The notes: generated by a model from the letters alone, not told the origin. A DNA stretch of 64,000 bases from Mesostigma viride (GCA_009746045.1 RPFO01000406.1:913159-977158); one strand, 5' to 3'; positions 30,640 through 41,308 are shown, counted from the stretch's first letter. Translations and numbers: made by a program.

Positions 30640-31434
30640 GGTAACCTGGACAGGTCCTTAGATAGTACCCCAGATAAAAATTTTTGCCTGCCTGTTTTTA
30701 TAACCTCTGTAGGAGCTGAATCTTCCCTACCACTACGTGTGCGTCCTCTTATGTTCTTGAATGGTGGTTTAACCGTCCCTCACACTGTTGTAGACCCCTT
30801 CTTGCATGCTGATGAACTCTTGAATGTCTCTGTGTTGGTAGATAGCGGTGCGGCTAGCTCCTTTGTGAGCGAGGCCCTAGTTAGGCGTTTAGGACTAGTC
30901 CCTACCCCTCACACCAAACCCGTTACTGTTCATTATGCTGATGGTCGCACCAGTCATTCCCCGGGTACGGTGTCCCTTCCCATGGTTATACAAGGACGTA
31001 CTGTCAACCTGACGGCCACTATAGGCCCTATCACTACCGCTGATGTATTACTAGGATTAGATTGGCACCAGGATAATAAGATTACTATTAATTATGATAC
31101 CATGGTCATTTGGTTTCCAGATAGCTCTTACTGGGTACCTGAACGTCATTATAGATTGGAAAATTTATCCTTGGTAGATATTACTCCTCCTACACCTGTT
31201 GATCCTCCTGTAAGACCTATACCTGAAGTATTAATGTCCAATGATGAGTTGCGTTCTGAACTAAAGGAATATGGATATTTATTATGTATGTTCCTTCAGT
31301 TAGAAGTACAGGAGATACCTATCACTAATAATAGTGTGGATATAGATATAAACACAGTGGATACAATAGGAGTGGGATTTACTGAAAATGAAATAGTAAG
31401 ATACATGGCTGTGATAGATTCCTCAAAGTTTTGA
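30640..31434 (+). CDS. Chromovirus aspartic protease
   Basis: Open frame with VLVDSGAASSFVSEALV (DSG catalytic site at 30841) and the second conserved DVLLGLDWH (about 31045). This is the retropepsin fold used by Ty3/gypsy to mature Gag and Pol. There is no convincing ATG; the frame is open upstream of the first start-like codon at 30739, so it was probably made as part of a Gag-Pol fusion. An acidic C-terminal stretch leads to TGA at 31432-31434, where a frameshift joins it to the RT frame. Confidence 0.88.
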   Translation, partial: GNLDRSLDSTPDKNFCLPVFITSVGAESSLPLRVRPLMFLNGGLTVPHTVVDPFLHADELLNVSVLVDSGAASSFVSEALVRRLGLVPTPHTKPVTVHYADGRTSHSPGTVSLPMVIQGRTVNLTATIGPITTADVLLGLDWHQDNKITINYDTMVIWFPDSSYWVPERHYRLENLSLVDITPPTPVDPPVRPIPEVLMSNDELRSELKEYGYLLCMFLQLEVQEIPITNNSVDIDINTVDTIGVGFTENEIVRYMAVIDSSKF

Positions 31435-33118
31435 AGAAAAGACTCCTTCTTATCCTCCTCCTCGTTCTGTTTTACACCGTGTAGTTATCAAGGACGGTGC
31501 AGTTCCTACGCACTCTCCGATGTATAGAATGGGCCCTACCGAGTTAAAGGAACTAAAACAGATTTTAGTGTCATTATTAGAAGCAGGATTGATAGAGCCT
31601 AGTAACTCCCCCTACTCAGCTGGTGTCCTGTTAGTTCCTAAGCCAAATGGCAAGTTTCGCCTAGTTACTGATTATAGGAAGTTGAATGATATTACTGTGA
31701 AGTCTAAATACCCTCTACCTCGTATTGATGATATATTTAATAAGGTTAAAGGTTCCACTTGTTTCACAGTACTGGATTGTGCGGATGGTTTTTGGCAGTT
31801 GCGGATAGCTCCTGAGGATTGCCATAAAACCGCCTTTGCTACCCCTTTTGGTCATTACCAGTTTAGAGTAGCGGCTATGGGACTCTGTAACTCGCCTGCC
31901 TCTTTTCAAATGTTAATGAATGAAGTGCTTAGACCTGTTATGGGAAATTCTCATCTTCCTCAGGTGTCCTCTGATCTAAAGGATCCTTCCTTCTCCTCTG
32001 TTTCTTTATCTGAGCATGACCGTTCTTGTGCTCAAGCTTACTTAGATGATATTCTTATTTACTCTCCTGATTTTGAAACGCACCTACGTGATTTAAAGAA
32101 AGTATTAGAAATAATGGCTGAAAATTCTTTGTGGGCGCGCCGTGCTAAAGTGCGTTCGGGTAGGAGTGTCCCATTTTTAGGGCACGTTCTGTCAGATGCC
32201 GGGGTCGCTACCGACCCGGATAAAACTAAGTCAATTCAGGAATGGCCTACTCCTACCGACGTTAAAGGTGTACGTAGTTTCCTAGGAATTGCTTCTTACT
32301 ATAGGCGTTTTATCCCGCGTTTCGCAACTATAGCAGCCCCTATTAATCATTTATTAAAGAAGGATATCCCCTTTGTTTGGAGTAGTGAATGTCAGTCGGC
32401 TTTTCAGTGCCTAAAATCCCTACTCCTTTCCCCTCCTGTACTCATCCTACCGGATACTACTAAACCCTTTGTTGTGGCTACAGATGCTAGTAAAGTAGCT
32501 ATAGGTGGTGTCCTTCTCCAGGATCAGGGTCAGGGCTTACAGCCAATTGAGTATATCTCTAGGACAATGCTCCCTGCGGAGCGTAACTATCCCGTACACC
32601 AGCAGGAACTCTTAGCTGTGGTGTATTGTTGCCACGCGTGGCAGCACTTCCTTAAAGGTGCTCAATTTGATGTCTGCCTGAATGAACCCTGTGAGCTAGA
32701 TCCTTATAGGTTAGTTATCCAAACGGATCATCGTCCCCTTACCCATCTTCTCTCCCAACCCAACCTTACCCCTCGGCAAGCGCGCTGGATGGAATTTTTA
32801 GCACAGTTTTCCCCTTTTAAACTTCAGTATGTCAAGGGTGTAGATAACATAGTACCAGATGCACTCTCTCGTCGTGCAGACTATTCCTTCTTCGAGGACC
32901 TTGATGTTCTCAATACTACTCTAGTTCCTACTACTATGGGTGTAACCCCTTATGGTGAACTACCTGATGATGAATCCTATGCCTACCTCTTTCATACAGC
33001 TGTTCGCATGCCTGATCTCCTTTCTCACGTAGGACTCTCTCTCCCGTGTGAGGCCCTTCCCGTGGCCTCGGTGGGGGGGAGGGGAAAAATAAAATTTCTA
33101 TACCGCTTAGCCATATAG
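31435..33118 (+). CDS. Chromovirus reverse transcriptase and RNase H
   Basis: The frame enters from the protease by a shift near 31435. RT: KPNGKFRLVTDYRKLNDIT, VLDCADGFWQL (motif A), FATPFGHYQFRVAAMGL, YLDDILIYS (catalytic YLDD, 32039-32050). RNase H: FVVATDASKVAIGGVL, ELLAVVYCCHAWQHFL, IQTDHRPLTHLL and DNIVPDALSRR. Two lineage-specific insertions are visible: about 28 residues between motifs B and C (NSHLPQVSSDLKDPSFSSV...) and about 14 residues before TDHRPL. The frame runs out at a G/A-rich homopolymer (33072-33090); a shift there restores the path to integrase. Confidence 0.95.
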
Positions 33119-34755
33119 CGACTAGGTCAGGAAAGTCTTATGAAAACGTAGTCCCTCTAGGACCTCCCCTTCTCTTTGGCAAGGCGGTAGGAGATCTCTT
33201 TAAACCTGTTCTGGATACTTCTGTAGCGATGCCTACCTCTGATCTTGAACGCCTTATTAGTAGATTTACGGCCACTGAGCCGGAAGCATTAGCTGCCATT
33301 GCTGCACATCCCCAACAATTAGGCAAGCACCCTTGTAAATTTGTAGGTGGGTTTTTATATGTGCAGATAGCAGATTCTCCCCCTCAATGGCGCCTGTATG
33401 TCCCTCCTATCTGTCGCTCCTCCTTGCTCTTTGAGTTGCATGACTTAGCTGCTCATCAGGGTGGTAAACGGGTACGGGACCTAGTAGCCCGCTCTTATTA
33501 CTGGCCTTCCCTTTATAAGGATGTAGATGAGTATGTTAGAACTTGTCAATCTTGCCAGGAAATGAAACCCAATAATGTAGGACAGATAGCAGAACCTAGG
33601 ACCTTGCCTGACCCCATCATGCCTTGGGATTCTATCATGATGGATTTTGTAGGACCTTTTAGAAAGAATGATAGGGGCAATGCCCAAATCCTTGTGTTCA
33701 TAGATCGTTTTACTCGTATGTGCCATCTTGTGCCGTGTCCTTTAGAACTCACCGCACGTGATTGCGCACGCCTATACCTCAATAATGTATATAGATATCA
33801 TGGATTGAGTAGGCAGTTTATTAGTGATAAGGATAAATTATTTACCTCAGATTTTTGGCAGCAGTTTTTCGCTGCCATCGGTACCAAGGTTACCTACGGT
33901 ACTGCCTACCACTCCTCCTCCTCTCATTTAGTAGAGCGTCTTAATAGAGTAGTAGAAGAAGCGCTTAGGCACTATGTTAATGGCTCGGGTAGTGATTGGG
34001 AGGATTATTTATGTTTGGTAGAGTTCTCCCTCAACAATTGTCCCCAAGCTGCGCATGGATATACGCCCTTCTTCTTAGATACTGGTAGACAGCCCCTTAC
34101 CCCTACCTCTCTCTTAGCTAGTCCTCTACGGGACAAGGATGATGTGTCCCGAGATACTGTAGAAGGTGTACAGTCCTTACTAGATAGAATGAAAACTGCT
34201 CATGACCACGCGATCTCAGGGTACCAAAAAGCTCAGGCTAAGTACCTTGCTAGGTTGCGTGCCTCCTTAGATAGACGAGCACCTGAGATAGAAATAGGAG
34301 ATCTAGTATTAGTAGAAGGCCCCCGTGTTGGCCGTTTTGCTCATAAGTTTGAAGCAGAACTGAAGGTCAAACTTAGGCCCGCCTTCTTAGGACCCTTCCA
34401 TGTGTTGTCTAGGGTAGGAAATTTCTTATATAAAGTCGATATCCCTACCTCTTGGCAAACGCATTCAAACACCTTCCATAGGAGCCAGCTTAAACTGTAC
34501 CACCCTAGTACGTTCGCTGGCAGGGAGTTAGCGCCTGCCCCTTTAGAGCATAACCCTGACACTGGGGAAGTAGAAGACGAAGTAGAAAGCATCGTGGCCC
34601 ATAGAGATATCAAAAAGGGCCGCGGTACCCAGCGTCAGTATAAAGTGAAGTGGATGTATGCTCGTAGTGAAGTAGATAAGGTTTGGTATACGGAGAGTGA
34701 GCTAGATGGGTGTAGTCGCCTGCTGCAGGAATATAAAACCCTGCACAAGCTCTAG
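33119..34755 (+). CDS. Chromovirus integrase with C-terminal chromodomain
   Basis: Open in this frame from about 33087; the first listed ATG is at 33229. HHCC zinc domain: LHDLAAHQGGKRV ... YVRTCQSCQ. Catalytic core D,D,E: MDFVGPF, ISDKDKLFTSDFW, and HLVERLNRVVEEA. Near the end VESIVAHRDIKKGRGTQRQY, YKVKWMYARSEVDKVWYTE and LLQEYKTL form a chromodomain, which in chromoviruses tethers integration to modified histones. Stop TAG at 34753-34755. Inserts the element cDNA and makes the 5-bp duplication seen at its ends. Confidence 0.95.
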
Positions 34756-34831
34756 TTGTAGGCCTTCTCCTCTCTTATGTTATGTCTGCTGTCGACGGGT
34801 GGTTGGTTGTCCCCTCCCCTCCGCAGCCGTC

Positions 34832-36500
34832 ATGTCAGAGCCTACCCCTCCGGCTGAGAGCCCGCCGCCGTCCCTGCCCCTACCGGACCCTGAGCTGTAC
34901 TTCGAGGCCCTTCCGGGCCGTTGGGTGTCACGGTCTAGTTTCCCGGATGGCGTCGTGCATCCGGCCCTCCAGGCCCAGCATGCGGGCCTAGTCAGGGCGG
35001 CTCTCTTCGGGGTCACGTGGTACGGTCCTTCCCCTGCTGAGCCGCATCAGCTTGTTTTGCACGGGTTCGACGATGCCGGCCACTGTTTGCTAGAATGTGG
35101 CTCCAGCTGTCCAGCCCTGGGACAGATAGCTGCGATTCTCCAGTGCCCCAGGGTGTTTTCCTACCTTTCTACCCCTGTGGGCCGTTCCTGCCTACGGGAT
35201 GTATTCCCCTGGCTTCCGGCCGAGGGTGATGCGGAAATGGATGAGAACCCCTGCGACCTTTTACGGGCCGTAGAGTTCATGGAGATAGCAGACCAGAACG
35301 CGGGCGTAGGATTGGGCGACCCTACCCCTACGGACGCGCCGGTAGAGGCGCAGTATTCCCCTGAGTATTCGGCCTCCCCTGCGGCGTCTTCCTCGTCAGG
35401 GTCCGACGCGGCCCCCTGTTGTACCGGCTCCTTCTGCGCCTGTGCCGGTTCCTACCCCTTCGTCGGCCCCTGCCCCTTCGGCCCCGCGGTCTTTGGCTGC
35501 GGTTGTTCGGTCCAGTGGCCCTGACCCGCGCGCCACCCGCGCTGCCGATTCCCTTCGGGAGTTGTCAGAGGGCGATCGGGATCGGGCCCCTTCTGTGGTG
35601 CATGCGACTCCGGAGTCGCGCAACACGCCTGTCTTCGGGTATGGTATGTCTGCGCTCGCTTGCCGCCAGTGTGACCTGCCGCGCGCCTCCGCCGAGCTTG
35701 CCATTTTGCCCATGTCCTACGGGTTCTCCCAGGTGTGTCGGGCGCCGCGGGACCGTAACCTACCAGTTGATACTGATCGGCCTCCTTTCGACATGGTTAT
35801 TTTGGCTGATCCGGTGTTCCAGGGTGAGATCCTGGTTCGGCGCGTCCTGTACCGCTGGGCGCGGCGCCACAATGACTTGGACACCTACGGCGGGTTCCAG
35901 TGGGCTTACCCTCCGCCTCTGGGCATTATGGCCTCCGATGCTCTTACGGTAGATTTTCCTTCGGTGCCGGGTGCCACGTACAGCACCGTCCTTCAGCCCA
36001 TCCTAGAGTGGGATGCCCGTCGTCCAGCGCCCATCCCGGGCCAGGGTTTGGACTCTCGGGGTCATCCTCCTCCCCGGGCTAGCGACTACCTCGAGACGTT
36101 CGGGTCGCGACAGTGTGCCCGCCGGTGGCGCTCCCGCGAGATTCGACATATCCGGTTGTGGCCGTCCAACGTGGAGCCCCTGGTAGATCTGTTTTTCCCG
36201 ACGGGTATGCGCCCTCGGATCCGGTATCATCGCCTGCTCCTTCGGGCTCTCTGCCTGATCGCGGTAGAGCCTTTCCTACGCCTCTTTGCCTGCGGTTTCC
36301 TGGACTGGGCCCGGGGCCAGGTCGTTCTTACTCAGCATAGGTACTACTGGGCCTTCCTGGGCCTTTTTCCTGACGGCGTGTGGGCCGATGTTTTCCTCAC
36401 TGTAGATAGGCACGACAATGCTGAGGATGTGTCTCACTACCAGGCTTACCTGGATGTCCTGCTGGCCTCCCGTGGTACCTACCAGACGGATGGCCATTAG
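34832..36500 (+). CDS. Chromovirus 3' accessory ORF, unknown function
   Basis: After a 76-bp gap from integrase, a coding-like region of ~556 codons in the same orientation, more GC-rich than pol. The first part (34832 to ~35410) begins MSEPTPPAESPPPSLP and includes ELYFEALPGRWVSRSSF and FDDAGHCLLECGSSCPALGQ. A run of five C near 35410 shifts the frame; the second part continues to TAG at 36500 and contains FDMVILADPVFQGEILVRR, EPLVDLFFPTGMRPRIRYH and LLLRALCLIAVEPFLRLFAC. Pro/Ala-rich low-complexity linker in between. It occupies the position of env or other accessory genes, but I see no signal peptide or clear membrane anchor. No family recognised. Confidence 0.7.
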
Positions 36501-36870
36501 ATAGAGGGCCTTAGGCCCGACCTGAGGGTGTTGTCCCTCCGGTATGTAGAGTCGCCCTCATATTCTGGCCAGTTGACTGGTCGTTCTTGGTCCTTGGTGC
36601 TGATTGGTTTACTCTGTGTGTCCTGCCCAGTGCCGTTCCCCCCCGGCAAGGACTTTGTTCCAGGCAGTTGGGGGAACCTACCACCAGGCTTGGTGCTGGC
36701 TAACCCTACACCTCCAGGCGTGGTGGTGGAGACCGTGTGAACTATTGGTGCTTTGTATCTTGGATGGCCTGCCGACTGTGTTAGTGTGTGCTGGGTGCAT
36801 TAGGTTTCCTACCCCTTGTTTTCCTCCCTGAGCGTAGGGAGAGGGCTCCCTACCTTTGTGGGGGGGGAGG
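36501..36870 (+). other. Chromovirus 3' untranslated region and polypurine tract
   Basis: Non-coding between the accessory ORF and the 3' LTR, ending in the polypurine tract at about 36859-36870 that primes plus-strand synthesis. Confidence 0.75.
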
Positions 36871-37443
36871 TGTTACGTCGCGTAACAATTCGTTGTAGTT
36901 ACGGACGTAAATTAGGTCGTTTGCCTCGGTTGTCCCTAGGTTTACGTTTAGGCTCCTACCGGGACATTATTGTCCTCGTAACAGTACTGTGGTACATTGG
37001 GTGCCGTTGGGCGCCGCGCCGCGTACTTTGCTAGTGGCCCTGATGCTGTGGTAGAATGTAGTGGACCAGCGTGCATCAGTAGATGTAGTGGACCAGCGTG
37101 CATCTGTAGGCGAGGGCCATGTCGGCCCGAGCGTGTTGGACCGTTGGTGACCATTTATGCGCGTTCTACCCCTTGTGTGTGCACTCGGCGTGTGTTAAAT
37201 GAATTGACACATTTAGGCTTGGGTCACGGCAGTGTAGTTGTGTTTCCCTCCTCTATTCCTGGAGTAAACGGGTTTTGATAAATGGTTGTATGGCGTATTA
37301 TAGTAACACATACGTTAATGCATTGAGATCAGCTCCGTCACGTTCGTCTTTCGCCAGAGGTTTGAGTAGAGGAGGCCTGACCAGTTTAGGTAGTATCAGG
37401 CCCATTAGAGGTAGAGGTGGAGGTAGATATCCGCGGCGTAACA
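36871..37443 (+). repeat. Chromovirus 3' LTR
   Basis: Same length as the 5' LTR with about six substitutions. Ends CGTAACA next to TSD CCCGC. Confidence 0.97.
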
Positions 37444-37497
37444 CCCGCATGGGCATTCCGGGGATGTTTTCTTTTCACAGCCTCCGACATGGGGGGG
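37444..37497 (+). pseudogene. YR, box II HSLRHGG, copy 1
   Basis: Begins with the 5-bp chromovirus TSD CCCGC. Encodes GIPGMFSFHSLRHGG, the box II motif with catalytic His and Arg. It is cut by a LINE at 37498. Confidence 0.8.
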
Positions 37498-38556
37498 CCA
37501 ACCAGGTAGACACATCACGTGGCCCCCCCGCAAGACTGCGCCCAGCTCAGCCTGGCCGGCACCTACTACTACTCACCTCTGGCCGGGCCCCGCAATGCTA
37601 GACGCCGCAAGGCCCTCACCTTCAAAGAATAGCTAGTAGAGGACATGGGGGGTCTAGGCCTCTCTGTGATTTGGCACAAGATGATGGACATTGAGGCCAA
37701 CTTGTGCAGGGCCCAGGTCATAGAGTCCTCAACGAACCCCCTCCCGTGGGGATCGGGCTTCGAAGCGCCCGCGTGTTTGCAAACGCGGGAAGCATGCTAG
37801 ACAAGACCCCAGTACTAGGGTAGAGGGCACCATAGATATAGAGTTGGCTTGATGTTGTAGATAGATTAGACCGGTAGGATTGCGTGTACATACCCATCCA
37901 TCCATCAATCCATCCATCCATCCATCCATCCATCCATCCATCCATCCATCCATCCATCCATCCATCCATCCATCCATCCATCCATCCATCCATCCATCCA
38001 TCCATCCATCCATCCATCCATCCATCCATCCATCCATCCATCCATCCATCCATCCATCCATCCATCCATCCATCCATCCATCCATCCATCCATCCATCCA
38101 TCCATCCATCCATCCATCCATCCATCCATCCATCCATCCATCCATCCATCCATCCATCCATCCATCCATCCATCCATCCATCCATCCATCCATCCATCCA
38201 TCATCCATCCATCCATCCATCCATCCATCCATCCATCCATCCATCCATCCATCCATCCATCCATCCATCCATCCATCCATCCATCCATCCATCCATCCAT
38301 CCATCCATCCATCCATCCATCCATCCATCCATCCATCCATCCATCCATCCATCCATCCATCCATCCATCCATCCATCCATCCATCCATCCATCCATCCAT
38401 CCATCCATCCATCCATCCATCCATCCATCCATCCATCCATCCATCCATCCATCCATCCATCCATCCATCCATCCATCCATCCATGAGTTCCATCAGGGTT
38501 AATGCTCCGTGACTCCCCAACGGGAGCACGATTTTTTGATATACACTAATTAATTA
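37498..38556 (+). mobile_element. Type 3 LINE end with (CATC)n, inserted in YR, copy 1
   Basis: 5'-truncated LINE between box II and the C-terminus of YR. TSD ATGGGGGGG at 37489-37497 and 38557-38565. Coding trace: NQVDTS, PAQPGRHLLLLTSG and GLGLSVIWHKMM, homologous to the type 2 LINE C-terminus (QVDTSDR, PAQPGRYVLTWRA, GLSVIWRQM), frame-shifted. The 3' UTR holds a (CATC)n array and ends GACTCCCCAACGGGAGCACG, a short spacer and (TAAT)n. Confidence 0.85.
37894..38484. repeat. (CATC)n microsatellite, copy 1 (~590 bp)
   Basis: Nearly pure tetranucleotide array with one CAATC unit at the start and one CATCATC phase slip near 38200. Frames on both strands (HPSI and MDGW repeats) are artefacts. 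Confidence 0.98.
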
Positions 38557-38730
38557 ATGGGGGGGGCGACGCACGGCGCCATCGCGGGCGAGTCGGCGGA
38601 GGCCATTCAGCTGCGCGGCCGGTGGGCTTCGGCCCTCTCGGTCACGCGCTACATTGGCCTCCACCGCAGCCTCCTGGGGCGGGACATCCTGCCCGCCCTC
38701 TGGGCTCAGGCGGCCCGGCCTGGGTTTTGA
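38557..38730 (+). pseudogene. YR, C-terminus with RGRWAS and catalytic Tyr, copy 1
   Basis: Continues the YR in frame after the LINE: GATHGAIAGESAEAIQLRG, RGRWASALSVTRYIG, then a short tail to TGA at 38728-38730. GRWxS supplies the box III Trp/His position and RYI the nucleophilic Tyr, as in YR retroelements and Cryptons. The pieces at 27079, 37444 and here form one gene broken by two insertions and at least one frameshift. Confidence 0.82.
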
Positions 38731-38841
38731 CCCAGCGGCCTTTCGGCGCCACTTCGGTGGCGTCGAGCTTCCAGTTTTCATCTCTCGCCTTTTAGCTATC
38801 AACTGTCTGTGACCTCACCCTTGTGTGGGAGGTCAGGGGGG

Positions 38842-40017
38842 AATTAAATTAAATTAAATTAAATTAAATTAAATTAAATTAAATTAAATCAAATTATAAA
38901 ATGACTCCGGCCGTTGGGAGATCATGTAGCACATAATCCCGTGGATGGATGGAGGGGGGGGGGCAAAGCCGCGAAACCGAACTACATGTAATCTAACTCT
39001 AAGCTAATCTAATCTAGAAAACCCTACTTATTCTACTCAGCAAACTGAGCAAAGCGCCCCTTCCGCTTGGGGGGAGGGGGCTTGCCCACAGGGCGGGCGT
39101 AGTATGAGCCTGGACAATGGTTTTCCACTGCCTCCTCTTGTCCTGCATAGCAGTCCAAGCAAGAGAGAGGGAGTGAATGCGATGTTCAAACTGCGCTGGG
39201 ACCACTAGGTCAGCCATCAACTGCTGTGGGTAGGTCATGACATGTTTGCCTACCTTCTTAGGAATGTCCTTAGGGCCAGGCCAGGTCAGGATATGCCGTC
39301 CTGGCTGGCCAAGCCGCTGTGGGCCGGCCAGACCGAGGGCGGTGTCTACCTGGCTGGTGCGAGCAAGATGTCCTACGAATGCTGTCCTACGCTGTCTAAT
39401 CTCGTCCGAAATGCGAGGCATGCCCTGGTACAAAGATTCTAGATGCCTATGCGTGTCAAACCCTACATTCAGGGCCTGACGGAGCATCCTGGTTACCGTG
39501 CCGTTTAGCTTGGCCGCCATGCAGCGTGTCCGTGAGCGTCCATGTCTCGGCGCCATACGTGAGCATCGTGAGGACCAGGACCTTGAGGAGCATGCGCTTG
39601 CGGTGCTCGCCGAGGACCTTTGAGTGCCAGTAGGTTTTCAGCGAACGATGCCGAGCCCAGGCCAGGCCGATGCGGGTGTCCACATCGGCGGCGGTGTCAG
39701 GAAGCATGCTTCCCAGCATGCAGTTTAAAGCGATCACGAAACGGGACCTCCGTCCCGTCTAGCAGCCGTGGTAGCGGCGGGCGACTGGAAGCCCCAATCA
39801 CCATAGCCTCAGTTTTGACACTAATCTCCAACCCACCGCCCGCGCCTCCAAACCCAGACAGTCCAGCCAGGTCTGAAGTGCTCCGGGCGCGCGATGAGGG
39901 TGGTGTCGTCCGATGATCAAGTGGCCAGGCCGTAACCAGGTTTAACCCCGCCGTGCGCGCTGTCGTTAAGGTTCCAAGCCAGGCTCAGCCCCTTAATTAA
40001 GAGCAGTAAAGCGCGCA
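38842..40017 (-). pseudogene. Type 1 LINE, 3' part, copy 1 (internally deleted)
   Basis: Minus-strand RT C-terminal part: IGLAWARHRSLKTYWHSKVL, LTMLTYGAETWTLT, TRMLRQALNVGF, ISDEIRQRRTAFVGHLARTS, QPGRHILTWPGPKD, then 3' UTR, hairpin CTCCCAACGG and (AATTT)n tail at 38842-38890. Extra small indels compared with copy 2 break the frame. At 40017/40018 it is joined directly to ORF1 sequence by a ~6-kb deletion, making an in-frame ORF1-RT fusion of 218 codons (39917-40573). Confidence 0.85.
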
Positions 40018-41308
40018 CTTGCACAGACTTGAGCTCAGAGGTGATCGCCTGCAGGTCAGTAGGGTCGGCTGCGCCGGCAGGGGTGTCGGCATCGGCCGAG
40101 GTGTCGGATGCGGCCGCGATGGTCGCCAGCGGTTTGCAGAGTTCAGGACAGCATGTCAAGAGGCAGGAGGTGCGTAGCTGGTCGTCTTCCCATTTCCGCC
40201 ACTCAGCGGGGCCGTCAGGCACAGCCGCGCCGGTCTTGGGGTGGCGGATGATGTCGTCGGCGTCGTATCGGAATTTGAGGATTTGCAGCACGTTGTCGAC
40301 CGGCATGGTGAAAAATGCCCCAAAGTCGGCCGGTTCCAGGCGGGTGCCAAGGCTCGTATATTTGGTTAAAGCAGACGGTGAAGGCGGTGGCTTGGCAGGC
40401 GTGGGGGTAGCCTCGACGGCCATGGAAGTGATTTCCGTGGTACGCGGCTTCTTGGGAGCGGTGCCGACGAGAGGGCTGGCTGCGGCAAGAACGTCTCCCA
40501 GCGAGCGGGTTTCTGGGGCGGCAAGTGGGGGAATGGTTTTAACTAACCCGAGGGTGAACCTGGGTTGGGACAAGGTTAGCTAGGTAGTTCAGTTTTCTTT
40601 TTTGCATGTCCTACGTATTTTTCGGCTGTTAGCCATGTAAGGAGATGTGGGTAGAGCAGGGCACAGCTGCTGTGGGCTGGCCCTGCTCACATATTAGTGT
40701 GCTCACTCTAGCATACAGATGGCAGTGTTGGGCCATCTGGTAGACATGTCTGTATTATTCCATCGTATAGAGCTAGCACACATATTGTAATAAACTTGAT
40801 GTTTTGTGGTGATGCATGCAACTCAAATCAAGGCCAGAAAAAATGGATTTGGTGAGCTATGCTCATTTTATCTATGACTAACCTGCTGAGCGGAGAATGC
40901 AACGCCGTATAGAACAAAGAGAAACAAAAAATTTCTGAAAATATATATATTTTTGTGCTGGCACCTGTACCCCAGCCACCCAGGTACGGGTTGGCTGGAC
41001 AGCTGGTTGCTATAAAAGGTGGGCTTCCATTCTAGGGAAGCAGGTTGTTTCTTTTGCCTCCCACCCACCCACCCTGGCAAAAAGGGGTAGAGCAGCGGCA
41101 CAGCTGCTGTGGGCTGGCCCTGCTCACATATTAGTGTGCTCACCCTAGCATACAGATGGCCGTGCTGCCATCTGGTAGACATGTGTCTCTGTTATTCCAC
41201 CGTATAGAGCTTACACACATATTGTATGTGGTTGTCTCTTTGATATTGTAATAAATTTGATGTTTTGTGGTGATGCATGCAACGCAAAGCAAGGCCAGAA
41301 ATGGATCG
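40018..41308 (-). pseudogene. Type 1 LINE 5' part: ORF1 N-terminus and 5' UTR, copy 1
   Basis: ORF1 N-terminal coding from about 40573 down to 40018 (see 53183-53788), followed on the right by a non-coding region to 41308 with two ~210-bp direct repeats. ORF1 is truncated after TSELKSVQ by the deletion. Confidence 0.75.
40651..41304. repeat. Tandem ~210-bp direct repeats in the LINE 5' region (also 53872-54526)
   Basis: Repeat 1 at about 40651-40848 and repeat 2 at about 41084-41304 share GGTAGAGCAG, CATATTAGTGTGCTCAC, CATACAGATGG and AATAAA-TTGATGTTTTGTGG. Between them is TATAAAAGG at 41011 on the plus strand. The same is present at 53872-54526 (TATAAAAG at 54233). They may be LINE 5' UTR monomers or a miniature terminal-repeat element; the plus-strand TATA and AATAAA point away from ORF1. 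Confidence 0.6.

Larger units (their letters stand above)
27275..37443 (+). mobile_element. Ty3/gypsy chromovirus, 10.2 kb, with both LTRs and TSD
   Basis: Two 573-bp LTRs (27275-27847, 36871-37443) differing at about 6 positions (~1%), so a fairly recent insertion. The 5-bp TSD CCCGC is at 27270-27274 and 37444-37448. Two paralogous empty sites (44590, 57797) show single CCCGC. Order: HBD-like ORF, gag, protease, RT-RNase H, integrase, chromodomain, extra 3' ORF. A polypurine tract GTGGGGGGGGAGG precedes the 3' LTR. Frameshifts near 29050, 29420, 31430, 33080 and 35410 break the ORFs. Confidence 0.97.
23999..41308. repeat. Tandem array unit, copy 1 (with chromovirus, minus ~6 kb)
   Basis: First of three copies starting GTGTCAATCATATTACTC. 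Compared with copy 2 (13.2 kb) it gains the 10.17-kb chromovirus plus its TSD and loses about 6.0 kb between positions equivalent to 47212 and 53233. The net length of 17.3 kb agrees within about 10 bp after allowing for the shorter (CATC)n array. Confidence 0.92.

Noticed and set aside
28375-37443. Endogenous pararetrovirus (caulimovirus-like) because of the viroplasmin-like domain
   Set aside because: Clear LTRs, a 5-bp TSD, integrase and chromodomain identify a Ty3/gypsy chromovirus.
37718-38529. Long frames of HPSI or MDGW repeats on both strands (also at 44863-45741 and 58070-58954)
   Set aside because: They are translations of the (CATC)n microsatellite, open in several frames on both strands.
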